Below, in pieces: positions 10,990 to 22,756 of a DNA stretch of 64,000 bases. Source of the stretch: Triatoma infestans (taxonomy: Eukaryota; Arthropoda; Insecta; Hemiptera; Reduviidae); contig JAAEAF010002747.1 of the NCBI GenBank assembly GCA_011037195.1, positions 65,913-129,912 of the forward strand, in the 5' to 3' direction. A program made the translations under genes and the position numbers. The notes under the pieces are model-generated. The model was not told where the DNA came from. It saw nothing but the letters and a program-made list of their open reading frames with translations, and ran no database searches. The number at the start of each line of letters is the position of its first letter. The stretch's first letter is position 1.

Positions 10990-12050
10990 GATGTATATTG
11001 CGATAAATTTACTAGCGTTGCTGATAATATTCAGATGATTCGCTTAACAGTATATGCTCCCACGAAAATTACGATACCGCCTACCGCCGGCAGCTAACAT
11101 AACCAAAAATGAATTGCTAAGGTTAATTCGGGCATTATCACCTCCTTTTATTATCTTAGGTGACTTCAATGCTCGCCACATTCAATGGGGATCCACCCAT
11201 GTGAGGCATCGTGGAAGAATTCTCGAAGAAATTCAAATTACAGAAAACATTGCGATTAATTAATAAACAAGAATTCACCCATTTCAATAGTAGTAACGGT
11301 ACCCTCACAGCCATCGATCTAGCCTTTTGTTCTCCACAACTATTTCCAGTTCTTGATTGGAAAGCTCATAATGATCTTTGTGAAAGTGATCATTTCCCTA
11401 TACTGATAAACCATGAATTACAAAATATCGATGAATTTTAGTCCCTAGATGGTCATTGAAACGGGCAGATTGGGATAAATTTGCCTCTCTAGCCAATTTC
11501 ATTGAACATGGCTTTTCAAATATTGATGACGAATTAGACTATATAGTCAAAGTATTGAATGATGCCGCTGAAGTATCAATCCCTAAAACGAATGCACACT
11601 TACATAACTGTCCCGCCCCTTGGTGGAACGAACGCTGCAGAATTGCAATTAAAAATAGGAAAAAAGCTTTGAGACGATTCCATAACTAGCCTTCCGAATT
11701 AAACTTCACTAGATACAAAATATTAAGATCTGAAGCCAGAAGGATAATAAAGGAAAGCAGAAGAGAATCCTGGCGAGAATTTATATCAACCATCACACGA
11801 TCTACTCCAACTTCCGAAGTGTGGAGAAAAGTGAAGACCATCATAGGGGTTCGATCCAATAACCAGATACCTGGTTTAAACATAAATGGCCGCGTCATAA
11901 TTGATGACGCAGGAAAAGCCGAATTACTGGCCGAGACTTTTGCAAAAGTGTCCAGGATAGGTGGATATTGCCGGAAATTCCTGACCATAAAAAGCAAGAA
12001 GAACAAAACTATATAGATTTCCTTGATACAGATCATAACCACTCCTATAA
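10990..12050 (+). pseudogene. I-like ORF2, endonuclease and linker part
   Basis: Frames give LTVYAP, then PPFIILGDFNARHIQWGS (APE endonuclease Asp/Asn block) at about 11140-11200, HNDLCESDHFPI (SDH block) at about 11370-11400, and the linker APWWNERCRIAIKNRKKAL followed by EVWRKVKTIIG. These blocks are in the correct order for I/Jockey-group ORF2. The first part of the endonuclease, including its catalytic Glu, is missing. Stops at 11261, 11440 and 11687 separate the pieces. The RT of the same element follows. Confidence 0.8.
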
Positions 12051-12109
12051 TGTGCCACTAAAACTGTGGGAACTAGAAGCGTCTTTGTCCGGATCCAAAG
12101 ATACGTCCC

Positions 12110-13170
12110 CAGGGTCGGACAAAGTGCACAACAGATTTTAAAAAACCTAAGAAGTAACAATAAAATATATATTCTGAGGTTTTTCAATAAAATATGGAAT
12201 AACAAAAAATTTCCGAAAGCTTGGAGCGCCGCAATAACTATACCAATCTTAAAGGAAGGCAAAGATAAAACAGACCCCCAGTCATATCGTCATAGACTTT
12301 AACAAGCTGTCTATGTAAGACATTAGAAAGAATGGTGTAGACGACTGACATGGTACCTAGAATCTAATGAAATTCTAAGTAAACGGCAAACTGGTTTCAG
12401 GCGAAACCACGGCACCATGGATCCTTTAGTAATACTTGAAGATGCCATCCAAAACGCTTACAGAAAAAAACACCATCTCATAGCAGTTTTCTTCGACATA
12501 GAAAAAGCTTTCGATATGGTGTGGAGACATAGCATACTTAAACAGATGTATTACTGGGATTTAAAGGGAAACCTGCCAATATTTATTCAGAATTTCCTAA
12601 AACTCAGGACATTTAGGGTACAGATTAGAAATTTCTTGTCATCTCCTTTTATACAAGAAAACGGGAATCCTCAAGGCAGTATATTAAGCCCTACGCTGTT
12701 TCTTATAGCAATAAATAACATCATAAATTGTTTAGAACCAGCAGTAGAAGGAATGCTCTATGCCGACGATCTGGTAACATTCAGTAGTTCTCCAAGTCTC
12801 TCAGTAGCTGAAGAGAATCTACAGACCGTCATAGATAATTTAGAACGGTGGGCAGAGAAGAATGGCCTCCACTTCTATCCAAACAAAAGCACATGCACGC
12901 ATTTCCATAGATTTAGAAGAGAACAGCCAGCAGTGAAACTCAAATTGGAAGGCAGAATTATTCCGTGTTTGGACAAGGTGAGATACTTGGGAATTATCGT
13001 CGATTCAAAATTAAGTTGGCGTTCGCACCTACAGGATTTAAAACAGAGGTGCATTAGGAAACTCAATGCGATAAAAGTATTAAAAGGGACTTCTTGGAGA
13101 GCTGATCGCCAAATCTATTAAACTTTTACAAAGCTTTTATCCGCGCGAGGTTGGATTACGGAAGCATTAT
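12110..13170 (+). pseudogene. I-like ORF2, reverse transcriptase with intact YADD
   Basis: The longest open piece is 12417-13121 (234 codons, ATG by chance inside the ORF). Blocks: KAWSAAITIPILKEG (about 12218), RQTGFRRNHGT, AVFFDIEKAFDMVWRH (block A), NGNPQGSILSPTLF (block B), MLYADDLVTF (catalytic YADD, about 12753-12780), then VRYLGIIVDSKLSW and the thumb. The catalytic residues are intact, but frames before 12417 and after 13121 are broken. At about 13190 the coding sequence changes to that of another element type, so the usual C-terminus is missing. Confidence 0.88.
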
Positions 13171-13194
13171 TTATGTGTTGCCGCTTGATGAGAT

Positions 13195-13810
13195 GAGGGC
13201 CCTCTAAGGAATGGGGAACGCTTGTCCTTGATGTTGAGGAGCTGTCCTGCCAGACGCCTCCTGCCTTTGCAAAGAAAAGGATTCGAGAGTACGAGATTGG
13301 GAAGTGGCAAAGACGCTAGGATGAAGCAGAGAAATTGAGAACAGCCGATGAGTTCTTCCCGAATCTGCATCACAGCTGTCGATTCGATGGCTGAAGCTAT
13401 CCCAAGCAGTAACACAATATTTCTCAGCCATGGGGATTGAGCTGGGATTGAAAGATGCCCGAAATTGTGAAGGCGGTCCACGGGACACAGTGTGCCATGT
13501 TCTCTTCCGATGACCTCTCCTCGACGAGGCGAGAATCCATATGAAATTCAAGCTGATAAGAAGAGGAGAGAACTGGCCGGAATACTATAAAGAATTGACA
13601 AAGAGTGCAAAAAGTTTTAAAGGCTTTGTTGAGTATGCTCGAGATGTAGCGGTTATAAGAAGGAGTAGACGGATATGTAGAGGTACGCCACCTCGTGGCA
13701 GGGCGGTAACTTGCCTACTATGTAGGCAATGCCAAGCGACCAGGGCACCGGTTTTGACGCTATGCGCTAGGTACTGTGGCCTAGATTGTTTAATAATAAT
13801 AATATTAGTT
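13195..13810 (+). mobile_element. R1-like 3' end joined to the I-like RT
   Basis: Three frames read KEWGTLVLDVEEL..., GIELGLKDARNC...CHVLF...PLLDEAR, and ENWPEYYKELTKSAKSFKGF. This is the C-terminal Cys/His domain and tail typical of R1/LOA ORF2 proteins, not of I elements. After the frame stops, a perfect 8-bp hairpin (TTGCCTAC, TAT, GTAGGCAA; 13711-13729) and a (TAA)n tail at about 13790-13806 mark the 3' end. The join at about 13190 is not explained by a simple internal deletion. Confidence 0.65.
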
Positions 13811-13974
13811 CTTGCTATCAAGAAGCGGCACCATTTTAGTTATTAAAGATAATAAACTGTACTTATTTGTTTTGTATGTCAAAAACAATAAATGCCTATT
13901 TATTCCCCAACATTCCAAACATTTCCTCTAGGCCCAAGTTCAGCATTGTCACATCAAACTGCCAAAAAGCATCA

Positions 13975-14925
13975 AAAGAAATGGATAATGATGCTGAAAT
14001 TGGTCACATGCAAATGTCTCAATAGTTGGAGTCTTTGGCTGAGGTTATGACGAAAATGTTGGATTCTAAACTTGCTTCTTTAGCTACCAGGGACGATATA
14101 AAAATTCTTCGAGAAGATTTTGGCCCTGAAAGAAGAGAATCTAACTTCTTATTAAAATCTAGATATTTTCTTTGACAGCCTGCTTCTTTTCGTGGTCATC
14201 ATTTCTATTAGAATCTGACAAGTCAATTAATGAGAAAATTGTAAAAAACATTGAAGAAATCGATTCTCGGCCCAGGCATAATAATCTCATCTTCAAGGGC
14301 CTCTATTACAAATTTACTGATGATTTGCAGAAACTCTTATTGGACATCTGTCATCAGGTTTTGGACGTAAATATTAATCCAAATTTTTTGCATGTCTTCC
14401 TTTGGATCGCCAAGAATTTCTGAAAAAACCTCTGTTGGTCACATTCTTGCGTTTTGAGGACAGCTCAGACATCCTCAAATGTTGTAGACGTTTGACAAAT
14501 ACTGGCTGCATTATTCAGCAAGATTTTACAGAAATTACGAGCCGATCAAAATTACTTCTCATCCGAAGAGAAATTCTGAATGGAAAATCAAGGACAAGGA
14601 TAGCCTTGACTGATGACCGTCTTGTTGTTGAAGGTCATTTGAGAAGGGCTTAATTTATGTGAATGATATTGGAATAAAAAAATTGTCTGAACTTCTCGGA
14701 ATTGATTTTTCTGATTTTCTACGTGCTCTTCGTACGGATTCGCTTTCTGCAGATTTTTTTTTCAGAAGAACTCCTCGCCGGCGATCTCTTCATCAAAAGT
14801 TTCTCACACTCACTTCTGGTCTGATCAGCAGAAGTCAGTCGCCGCTCACTTCCAAGGATTCTAAACCTGTTTTTGCTTCAATAAAATGTCTATCGCAGAT
14901 TTGTTATAATATATCCGGTTAAAAG
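13975..14925 (+). pseudogene. Non-LTR ORF1 (L1-type nucleic-acid chaperone), interrupted
   Basis: Coding remnants: EMDNDAEIGHMQMSQ (13979), DSKLASLATRDDIKILREDF (a coiled-coil-like region), a 45-bp insertion, then KNIEEIDSRPRHNNLIFKGL, KPLLVTFLRFEDSSDILKCC, TGCIIQQDFTEITSRSKLLLIRRE and DDRLVVEG. This is the coiled-coil, RRM-like and C-terminal domain order of L1-type ORF1 proteins, which coat element RNA. Frames change at about 14400 and 14650. A short tail region follows (ELLGIDFSDFLRALR...). No ORF2 follows within 2 kb, so only the 5' half of the element is present. Confidence 0.7.
14161..14205 (-). mobile_element. 45-bp PLE tail insertion with imperfect 11-bp target duplication
   Basis: On the minus strand it reads GATGACCACGAAAAGAAGCAGG..., the family tail just downstream of the hammerhead cleavage position. 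It is flanked by TATTAAAATCT (14150-14160) and TATTAGAATCT (14206-14216). The flanks are both inside the ORF1 coding sequence, so the insertion is younger than that element. The hammerhead core itself is not included. Confidence 0.7.
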
Positions 14926-16849
14926 GTAAAATTAGTGGTTTTATTTTTAAACTTTATCAGAAATATTGATATTTTTATTTAATTGAGACTTTTATTACAC
15001 AAGAAAATTTCCATTTGTATGGCAACTATTTTACTGATTACAATCTTTGTTGGGTTCCAGGGAGTAAGTGTTATAGGCATGCCGTGTCAATTATATGGTA
15101 TAAAATCTAGTTTGCCAGATAATTTTGTATATTTTACAATGAATAAGAGAAATTTAATTTAAGTTAAAAGTATTGTCATGTGTAATACTTCCTGTTTATC
15201 TAAATTGCAATTTCTAGGAAATTTTTTTTTTAAATTTATCTACTTTTCTAGATGACCACTCTTCATTCAAATTTATTCCTAAATGTGAACTACCATTTAG
15301 TGACCTAAATGTGCTACTGGCAAGTCTCAGACACTTCCTGAAGATCTGTTAACATGTAATCATAGATGTCGATTGTGTAGAAATTCAAAAGACACTATCC
15401 TAAACAGTAAAATATCAGGTTTCTGGAATTATGCGATAATCATGATTTTGTTATATTAAGTGGCCGCTTTTCCGGCGATTTAAGTGAGTATGTGTACTTT
15501 GCTCAGAAAAATAGTTCGTTCTGTCAATAATATTTGCTGTGGATTTGTTTAATAGATGATTGTTACTGCACTCCGTGAGCAGATCACCATTGTTTTCCTA
15601 TTATCGCAAATATTTCGAAAATATTTTGTGTTATCTAGAATCTAGATCACACCTCATCATATTATTAAATAGCTTTTGTAGATCACTAGTAAGGTATGTC
15701 AAGCCTGGTCTTACCACTACAAACTTATTCAAGAATTTAATCTAAATTAAATGAACTCTTTTTGCATTATGTTTATCAGTCTTTAGTTGTTGGGTTCTGG
15801 AGCGTCCGTAAAGAGAGTGAATAAAATAAAATTAAAATTTTAATAATCGTATATAACTGTCCAAAATAAACATTGTATTCTCTCGCTAGTGTGTGTGGAT
15901 CGTATCTCTCGCTCGCCCGCACTTTGAACTTACGATGTTTTTACTTCGTAACAAAGAGTTATTCTAAAACAAACAGTTAGTTGCTCTGTCACTCTGTTAG
16001 TGCGCACATTACCTAGCTGAATTTATTTCACTTTTGGTTTTTTTTGTAGCCTATGTACAGCCAACACTTTAAACCATTGTGGAACTTGCGGTACCACCAT
16101 CCTCTTTAAACTTTCTACATCAGAATACCATCATCAAGACGAGCAACGTTATCTTCTGTACCAGAGCGGAGGTACGTGAGTACGGACGACACCGGCACAG
16201 CTCCAGCCACATCATTCTTTACTCAGTTCAGGCGAGAGAGAAACATAATATAAAATCACTAGTAAATGCAAACATTATTCATCTTCTTATATCATTTGTA
16301 AGTGTGTTCATCTTCCCTTTATTTTTATACGAAATACAGTCCACTTTAAACATGATCAGTGTATCTTTATTCATTTATTTTATTGACGGTACAATAATCG
16401 TAGAGGAGCAACAATCTGCATATTGGCCGTTCCAGGTTCCTTTTTCCTTTAAATTCATTATGAAGAAATCTGTTTGATTTAATTTCAATTAGCTTTTGTT
16501 TCACTATTTCTCATTATTATCAAACAGATGTACTTTTTATTTTATTTAATTTTTTTATGTATAATGATTTTTTTTAGATAAATTTGATATACTCGCATAA
16601 TGATTGGCTCCCACTAGTAATTAATTTTAATTTCTATTCATTGTTAATTATTTATAATTTTACTTTATTGTATTTTATTTTTTATAATATTTCTTTTCCT
16701 TCCTGGTTTTGATTGTCTGTTGATCGATCTCCTGCTGACGATTTTAATCAATGATATAAATACTTTAGTGTTGTTCACATGTAAAACTTGCTTAAAAACA
16801 AAGGTATTATTATTATTAGAAGTAGTATATGAAGGTTAAATAAAATCGT
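14926..16849. other. No confirmed gene; weak exon-like segment at 16050-16171
   Basis: Mostly AT-rich and unassigned. The segment at 16050-16171 is GC-richer and bounded by GGTTTTTTTTGTAG (acceptor-like, ending at 16049) and GAG|GTACGTGAGT (donor-like). No long frame crosses it cleanly. It could be a non-coding exon or part of an LTR or UTR. The frame at 16079-16477 starts at GTG and matches nothing I know. Confidence 0.3.
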
Positions 16850-17640
16850 TGGAACAATTCAGTAATCGCACTTCCGGTAGATGGATTTTGCCCGAAACCA
16901 TTTGTGTCAAACGCGGTGGTAGTATCAAAACCGAGTACCTAGTTTGAGCTTGCAGCGACTTTTTCGTTTTTGAGGTATTTTATTCATACACACCCACACA
17001 CAGTCACACCATTCGCTAAAACCTTTTTTCGGAAGTCACATAATTTCGAAAATTGTACACGATCGCAACACTTCCTCTTGATAGAGTTAAGGAAAGTAAA
17101 CATTGCACAGTACTAAATAGCAGTTCAGTAAAGACGGACTTTCCTTCACCTGATTTTCTTTAATCTCTGTATTTTGGTAACCTTGAATACTAATTAATAT
17201 TGTATAGCTAATAGAGTGTATAATTGTGTAATAACATTGAGAGGCCTTCCCCCCTCCACACAAACCACCAACAATGGAAAATCTCGAAAAAATGTTTCCG
17301 ATAAAAAGGAATAAACCTACATGTGTTTAGAGAATATTTGGAATTTAAAGAAAATCGTTGGATTCATTTTCAAGAAAACCGCGAGCCACTAAACAGTCCA
17401 ATCAGTAGAATGGTACGTTCAGTACACCAATTCTAAGCAAAAACCTTATTTCGGGGTCCGCTGATGGCAACTAAACAAATATTAAATTTAATCATGCTAT
17501 TTCCCTTCTGGGTTATGATGAGACACACACAGACACACACATAGAGTACAATTTCTACAAACCACTTTTCGTACACAGGACTTCAAAATATGGGTTCCCA
17601 ATGGGAATTTAATTTAGAAAATGTGACAGCTGCATGGCAA
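16850..17640 (-). mobile_element. SNS family copy F, minus strand, rearranged
   Basis: On the minus strand the 5' end lies at about 17100 (ACTTTCCTTAAC...AGAGGAAGTGTTGCGATCGTG). It is followed by the A block, a short (GT)n tract near 16990-17015 and the 'cttccgg' block at about 16870. A second set of A/B-block fragments lies at 17110-17640. This looks like two overlapping diverged copies. Confidence 0.6.
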
Positions 17641-17859
17641 AATAAAAAGAAAAATGATTAATTCAATTGACAGGGAAGTGTGGTGTGTGAAGCTGACTTG
17701 TTACTAAGTTGTAGAATGCATTTTTCCGTTTTCACATTTCTGGGTATATGTGAGCCCCAATATGAAAGTAACAGTGAATGGAAATCAGTTAAAGTTAATC
17801 ATCCTAACTAATTGAGAGCAAGAACCTTGCTCACCTTACTCTCGTTGATGAGCACTCGC

Positions 17860-18471
17860 TTTATTCCTTACATATAGATGAACACTTTACTCCTTACAAT
17901 AGGTGAACATTTCACTCCCTACATATAGGTGAACACTTTACTCCTTACAGTATGTGAACACTTCACTCCTTACATATAGGTGAACACTTTACTCCTTACA
18001 TATAGGTGAACACTTCACTCCCTACATATAGGTGAACACTTCACTCCCTACATATAGGTGAACACTTCACTCCCTACATATAGATGAACACTTTATACTC
18101 CTTACATATAGGTGAACACTGTTAATCCTTACAAAGGTGAACATTTCACTTCCCTACCTATAGGTGAACACTTACTCCGTACCAGATGGAACACTTACTC
18201 CTTAAAATAGGTGGAACATTGCACCGTCATACATATAGGTGAACACTTTATCCTGTACAGTATGTGAAACACTTTACTCCTTACAATAGGTAACACTTCA
18301 CTCCCTACATATAGGTGAACACTTTACTCCTTACAGTATTGGAACACTTTACTCCTTACATATAGGTGAACACTTTACTCCTTACATATAGGTGAACACT
18401 TTACTCCTTACATATAGGTGAACACTTTACTCCTTACATATAGGTGAACACTTCACTCCCTACATATAGAA
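17860..18471. repeat. 26-bp minisatellite, about 23 copies
   Basis: Unit TACATATAGGTGAACACTTT, then ACTCCT, with substitutions (CTTCACTCCC, ACAGTATGTG) and small indels between 18080 and 18300. Higher similarity among units at 18340-18460 suggests recent local expansion or gene-conversion-like homogenisation. Confidence 0.93.
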
Positions 18472-18740
18472 TTAAATTCAAATTTAACCACTCTTTTTTC
18501 ACATTTGAGTAAAAACAGTTCACGCTACTTCTCTACTTCGCAAAAATTGCATGATGTGCAGAATGATTTCTCGAAATATAAGGAAAGATCGCTGTTATAT
18601 AACATCCACCAGAGGTAAAATAGAGGAATCCACTTACTTAAATAGATGAGTTAAAGTCAGCCGGTTACTCATCTTAATTACTATATAAATTTAAACTAGT
18701 CATGGTTGAATAAATGAGAATACAGGTAGAGGAGACTTAC

Positions 18741-18878
18741 GGTATGGTGGTGGCGACTGTCAGGTGGATGGATGTGTGTGATGTGAGCAGGTTGTTCCGG
18801 CCAAGAGAGGTAGATGAAGAATACCACTGCTACCATGCTGAAGGAGAGACAGGACTTCTTGGCAGACAGACGTGGCAT
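18741..18878 (-). CDS. Candidate host exon: N-terminal membrane anchor or signal peptide
   Basis: On the minus strand an ATG at 18878-18876 opens 46 codons ending in ...SRHHHT directly before GTAAGT (18740-18735), a perfect 5' splice donor in phase 0. The peptide has a short basic start (MPRLSAKK), a hydrophobic run (FSMVAVVFFIYLSW), then a hydrophilic His/Pro-rich stretch. This is the layout of a type II membrane anchor or uncleaved signal. An acceptor-like site (CCACTGTGCAG) lies upstream at about 18910, in which case the exon could start earlier. The sequence is GC-richer than its neighbours and resembles no transposon protein I know. I do not recognise the gene. The downstream exon, which would lie towards lower coordinates, is not identifiable here. 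Confidence 0.4.
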
Positions 18879-19606
18879 CACATTCCACTCTGCACCATCA
18901 CACGTCCCTTCTGCACAGTGGTACATATTTAACGGTAGAAACTAGCACTATCAAAAAGTAACTAAATGTGGAATGTTTACTAGATTTTTATGTTTAATAT
19001 ACAGTAAGGCACGGGGGCGGCAATGCACGGCCCGCGGGCAGCATGCGGCCCACCAACCAGTTATAACTTTTATATGGTAAACTAAAAATTAGGAAGGCTT
19101 TTTTATTATATTATTATTACTATTATATTTATTGATTGTATTATTAATATTATTTTTTATAAATAAAAACTAACAAAAAGTAATAAAAGTTTTTATGGAT
19201 AATTATTTTTTAAATTCCCAAGAAACGGTAAGCAAGGTCGAATGTGTACATACTGAGGTACACTCGAGCTGTCTCGCCTCTCGCCTGGTGTCCCTTTGAC
19301 TTGTGCCAAAAAAACCACCTCTAAGCCGAGTGGTGACGAAGCGTGGCGAAGTAGCACATGTACACTCACGCACTCGCCTTTCCTCGCCATACTGTGTATT
19401 GCCGGCATTAAAAATATGTATTTGCACTCCGCAAATGCGTATTACCAATGGAACATATTCACGTTGACAAGTGAGTGACGTTTCTCTGTAACCGGCAGCT
19501 GGTTTTTGCGGCCTCTTCATAATTTTATATAGGTAAATTTGTAATTAGATATACGCAAGTTATTTTAATTTAATTAATAAATTATTTATATTTCATCGTA
19601 GTAAAA

Positions 19607-21322
19607 ATGAATAAAATGCCAAAAAGAAGAAAAATTAATGAGGAAAACTGCAAATTTAATGAAAAGTGGACTTTTGATTATTTTTTTACTAATAATTACA
19701 ATAAAGCACCATGCTTAATTTGCAAAGAATCTATAAGTGCATTTAAAGAATTTAATTTTCGTCGGCACTGCGACACGAAACATAAAAATGAATATGATAA
19801 AATTAAATGCAATTAATGCAAAAATCATTAGAAGCACAATCAAATATTTTTAAAAAATGTGACGAACAAAATTCAGCATTGGTCAAAACGAGTTTACATA
19901 TTTCGAAATTAAGTGCTGAGCATAGCAAACCATTTCCGGATGGAGAATTCATTAATAAATTATTTTAGCTGCTGTTAACGAAATTTTCCGGATAAAATAA
20001 AGAATTGAAGATATTAGTTGGTCTGCACCTGCAGTAGTTCGACGAATTCAAATATATCATCTATGTTTAATTCTTAACAATTTGAGCATTTTTACTAGCG
20101 CTTGATGAAACCAACGATATTACTAGCACCGATCAACTGCTGATTTGTATCCGTGGAATTGATAAACATTTTGTGTAACAGAAGAACTTGCTGCATTAAA
20201 AAGTCTTCATGGTAATTCAAAAGATGAAGATATATTTTTGCAACTATTAGATGTTTTCAGAATGCACGATCTCAAGTGGGACAATTTAAGAAATGTGACA
20301 ACTGATGGCGCAAAAACATGACAGGTCACAATACTGGTTTATTAGGATTGATTAATAAAAAATTTAGAGAATTGAATATTAAACAGCCTCCTCTACAACT
20401 TGATTGTATTATCCATCAACATGCACTTTGTGCAAAAGTTGTAAATTTGGAAATTGTTATGAATATTGTAATACATCCGTCAATTATATTCGCAAGAACG
20501 GCATGAACAATCGAACATTTCGAAAATTCTTAAACGAAATAGATGCAGAATATGAACATATTGTATACTTTTCTGAAGTAAGATGGCTCAGTCGTGGGCA
20601 AGTTTTAAAAAAATTGTTCAAGTTGAGAGAGGAGATTGAAATGATTTTGACAGAAACAATATACCAGAATTATCGAATTTTAAATGGATAAGCGAATTAG
20701 CTTTTCTTGTTGACATTACAACTTACCTCAGTAAATTAAATACCTCAGGAAAGTTAATCAATGAGTTATTTACAGAAATTAAAAGTTTTCAATTTAAAAT
20801 GAAATTGTTTATTTCTCAACTTGAAAAGAATAATTATTGTCATTTTCCTACTTTCAAACGTTTTTAATAAACAATGACAAACAGTGACCTTCAGATAATA
20901 TTTATACTGATTCACTAAAATTATTGAACGAAAATTTTCGTTATCGCTTTCAAGATTTTTATGCAAGAGAAATAGTTATATTAATATTTGAAAATCCTAT
21001 TAAATTTGATATTTTAAAAGCACCAGAGATACAACTAGAGTTAATTGAATTACAATCACACAATGTATATAACAATCATTTTGATGAAAATAATTTAATT
21101 AGTTCTTTCTATTCAGATCTACTAGAAAATAACTTTCCTAATTTAAGAGATTTTACAAAATCAATGATTTGCATTTTTTCGAGCACTTATTTATGCGAAC
21201 AAACTTTTTCAAGAATGAATTTCATAAAATCAAAATATAGAACGAGATTGACCGATGAAAATTTGCAAAACATTTTGAGGATTTCAGTTTCTCAAACCCA
21301 ACCCGACATAAATGAATTGTAG
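19607..21322 (+). pseudogene. hAT transposase (ZBED5/GTF2IRD2-like), broken
   Basis: Domains in order: a BED zinc finger (WTFDYFF...PCLICKESI...FRRHCDTKH, 19607-19816); linker KTSLHISKLSAEHSKPFPDGEF; the catalytic-core start LALDETNDI...QLLICIRGIDK (about 20100-20170); ALKSLHGNS; VTTDGAK (about 20297); CIIHQHALCAKV; EVRWLSRGQVLKKLF (about 20575); and the C-terminal dimerisation block FSSTYLCEQTFSRMNFIKSKYR (21178-21240). The blocks occupy three frames with several stops, so it is inactive. An intact protein would cut and paste the element using a DDE nuclease. A perfectly preserved stop at 21322 closes the C-terminus. Confidence 0.88.
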
Positions 21323-21520
21323 AAAAACATTCAAGAACAAAAATCGCATTAAATTTTAATGTTATTTTTATTTTAATAAAATAAATTATTTTCTTTTTTA
21401 AGGATTGACACTTTTTTGTTCTCCGCGTTATTGCAGCGTGTAAATAAAATTGTTAATAATTTCTACTTTATTTTTTTAAATAACATTTATATTTGATTAA
21501 AAAAAAACCTATTTAAGCTG

Positions 21521-22669
21521 CATACTACATTACATACTACATACTACATTACATACTACATACTACATTACATACTACATACTACATTACATACTACATA
21601 CTACATTACATACTACATACTACATTACATACTACATACTACATTACATACTACATACTACATTACATACTACATTACATACTACATACTACATTACATA
21701 CTACATACTACATTACATACTACATACTACATTACATACTACATACTACATTACATACTACATACTACATTACATACTACATACTACATTACATACTACA
21801 TACTACATTACATACTACATACTACTACATTACATACTACATTACATACTACACACTACATTACATACTACATACTACATTACATACTACATACTACATT
21901 ACATACTACATACTACATTACATACTACATACTACATTACATACTACATACTACATTACATACTACATACTACATTACATACTACATACTACATTACATA
22001 CTACATACTACATTACATACTACATTACATACTACATACTACATTACATACTACATACTACATTACATACTACATACTACATTACATACTACATACTACA
22101 TTACATACTACATACTACATTACATACTACATACTACATTACATACTACATACTACATTACATACTACACACTACATTACATACTACATACTACATTACA
22201 TACTACATACTACATTACATACTACATACTACATTACATACTACATACTACATTACATACTACATACTACATTACATACTACATACTACATTACATACTA
22301 CATACTACATTACATACTACATTACATACTACATACTACATTACATACTACATACTACATTACATACTACATACTACATTACATACTACATACTACATTA
22401 CATACTACATACTACATTACATACTACATACTACATTACATACTACATACTACATTACATACTACATACTACATTACATACTACAACTCATTACATACTA
22501 CATACTACATACATCTACAATTACTTACATTACATACTACATACTACATTACATACTACATACTACATTACATACTACATACTACATTACATACTACATA
22601 CTACATTACATACTACATACTACATTACATACTACATACTACATTACATACTACATACTACATTACATA
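21521..22669. repeat. 19-bp satellite array inside the hAT element
   Basis: About 60 units of TACATACTACATACTACAT with occasional 12-bp short units (ACATACTACATT) and a disordered spot at 22480-22530. It lies between the transposase stop and the 3' terminus, 1149 bp long. The unit is itself built from ACATACT-like 7-mers, so it probably grew by slippage from TTACATAC-rich 3' sequence. Confidence 0.95.
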
Positions 22670-22756
22670 ACATCCGATTTGCGGCCCTGTTAAAAATATT
22701 TTTTTTTTTTTAAATGGCCGGCAGTCCAGAAAAGGTTGCCGACCGTCGCAATAAGG

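Larger units (their letters stand above)
19010..22748 (+). mobile_element. hAT DNA transposon, decayed
   Basis: A BED-finger hAT transposase pseudogene lies between GC-rich termini. The 5' edge has CACGGGGGCGGCAA then CATGCGGCCC; the 3' edge has GCGGCCC then GGTTGCCGACCGTCG, whose complement shares CGGCAA with the 5' end. The flanks are CAGTAAGG (19002-19009) and CAATAAGG (22749-22756), an 8-bp target duplication with one mismatch, the length expected for hAT. A 1.15-kb satellite lies between transposase and 3' terminus. The terminal repeats are degenerate, so exact ends are inferred. Confidence 0.8.

Noticed and set aside
12417..13121. Intact 234-codon protein-coding gene
   Set aside because: It is the middle of a non-LTR RT with frameshifts on both sides. 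The ATG is an internal methionine before the 'DPLVIL' helix.
16079..16477. 132-codon protein gene
   Set aside because: Starts at GTG, becomes AT-rich and hydrophobic with no motif, and the GC-richer part ends at a donor-like site inside it.
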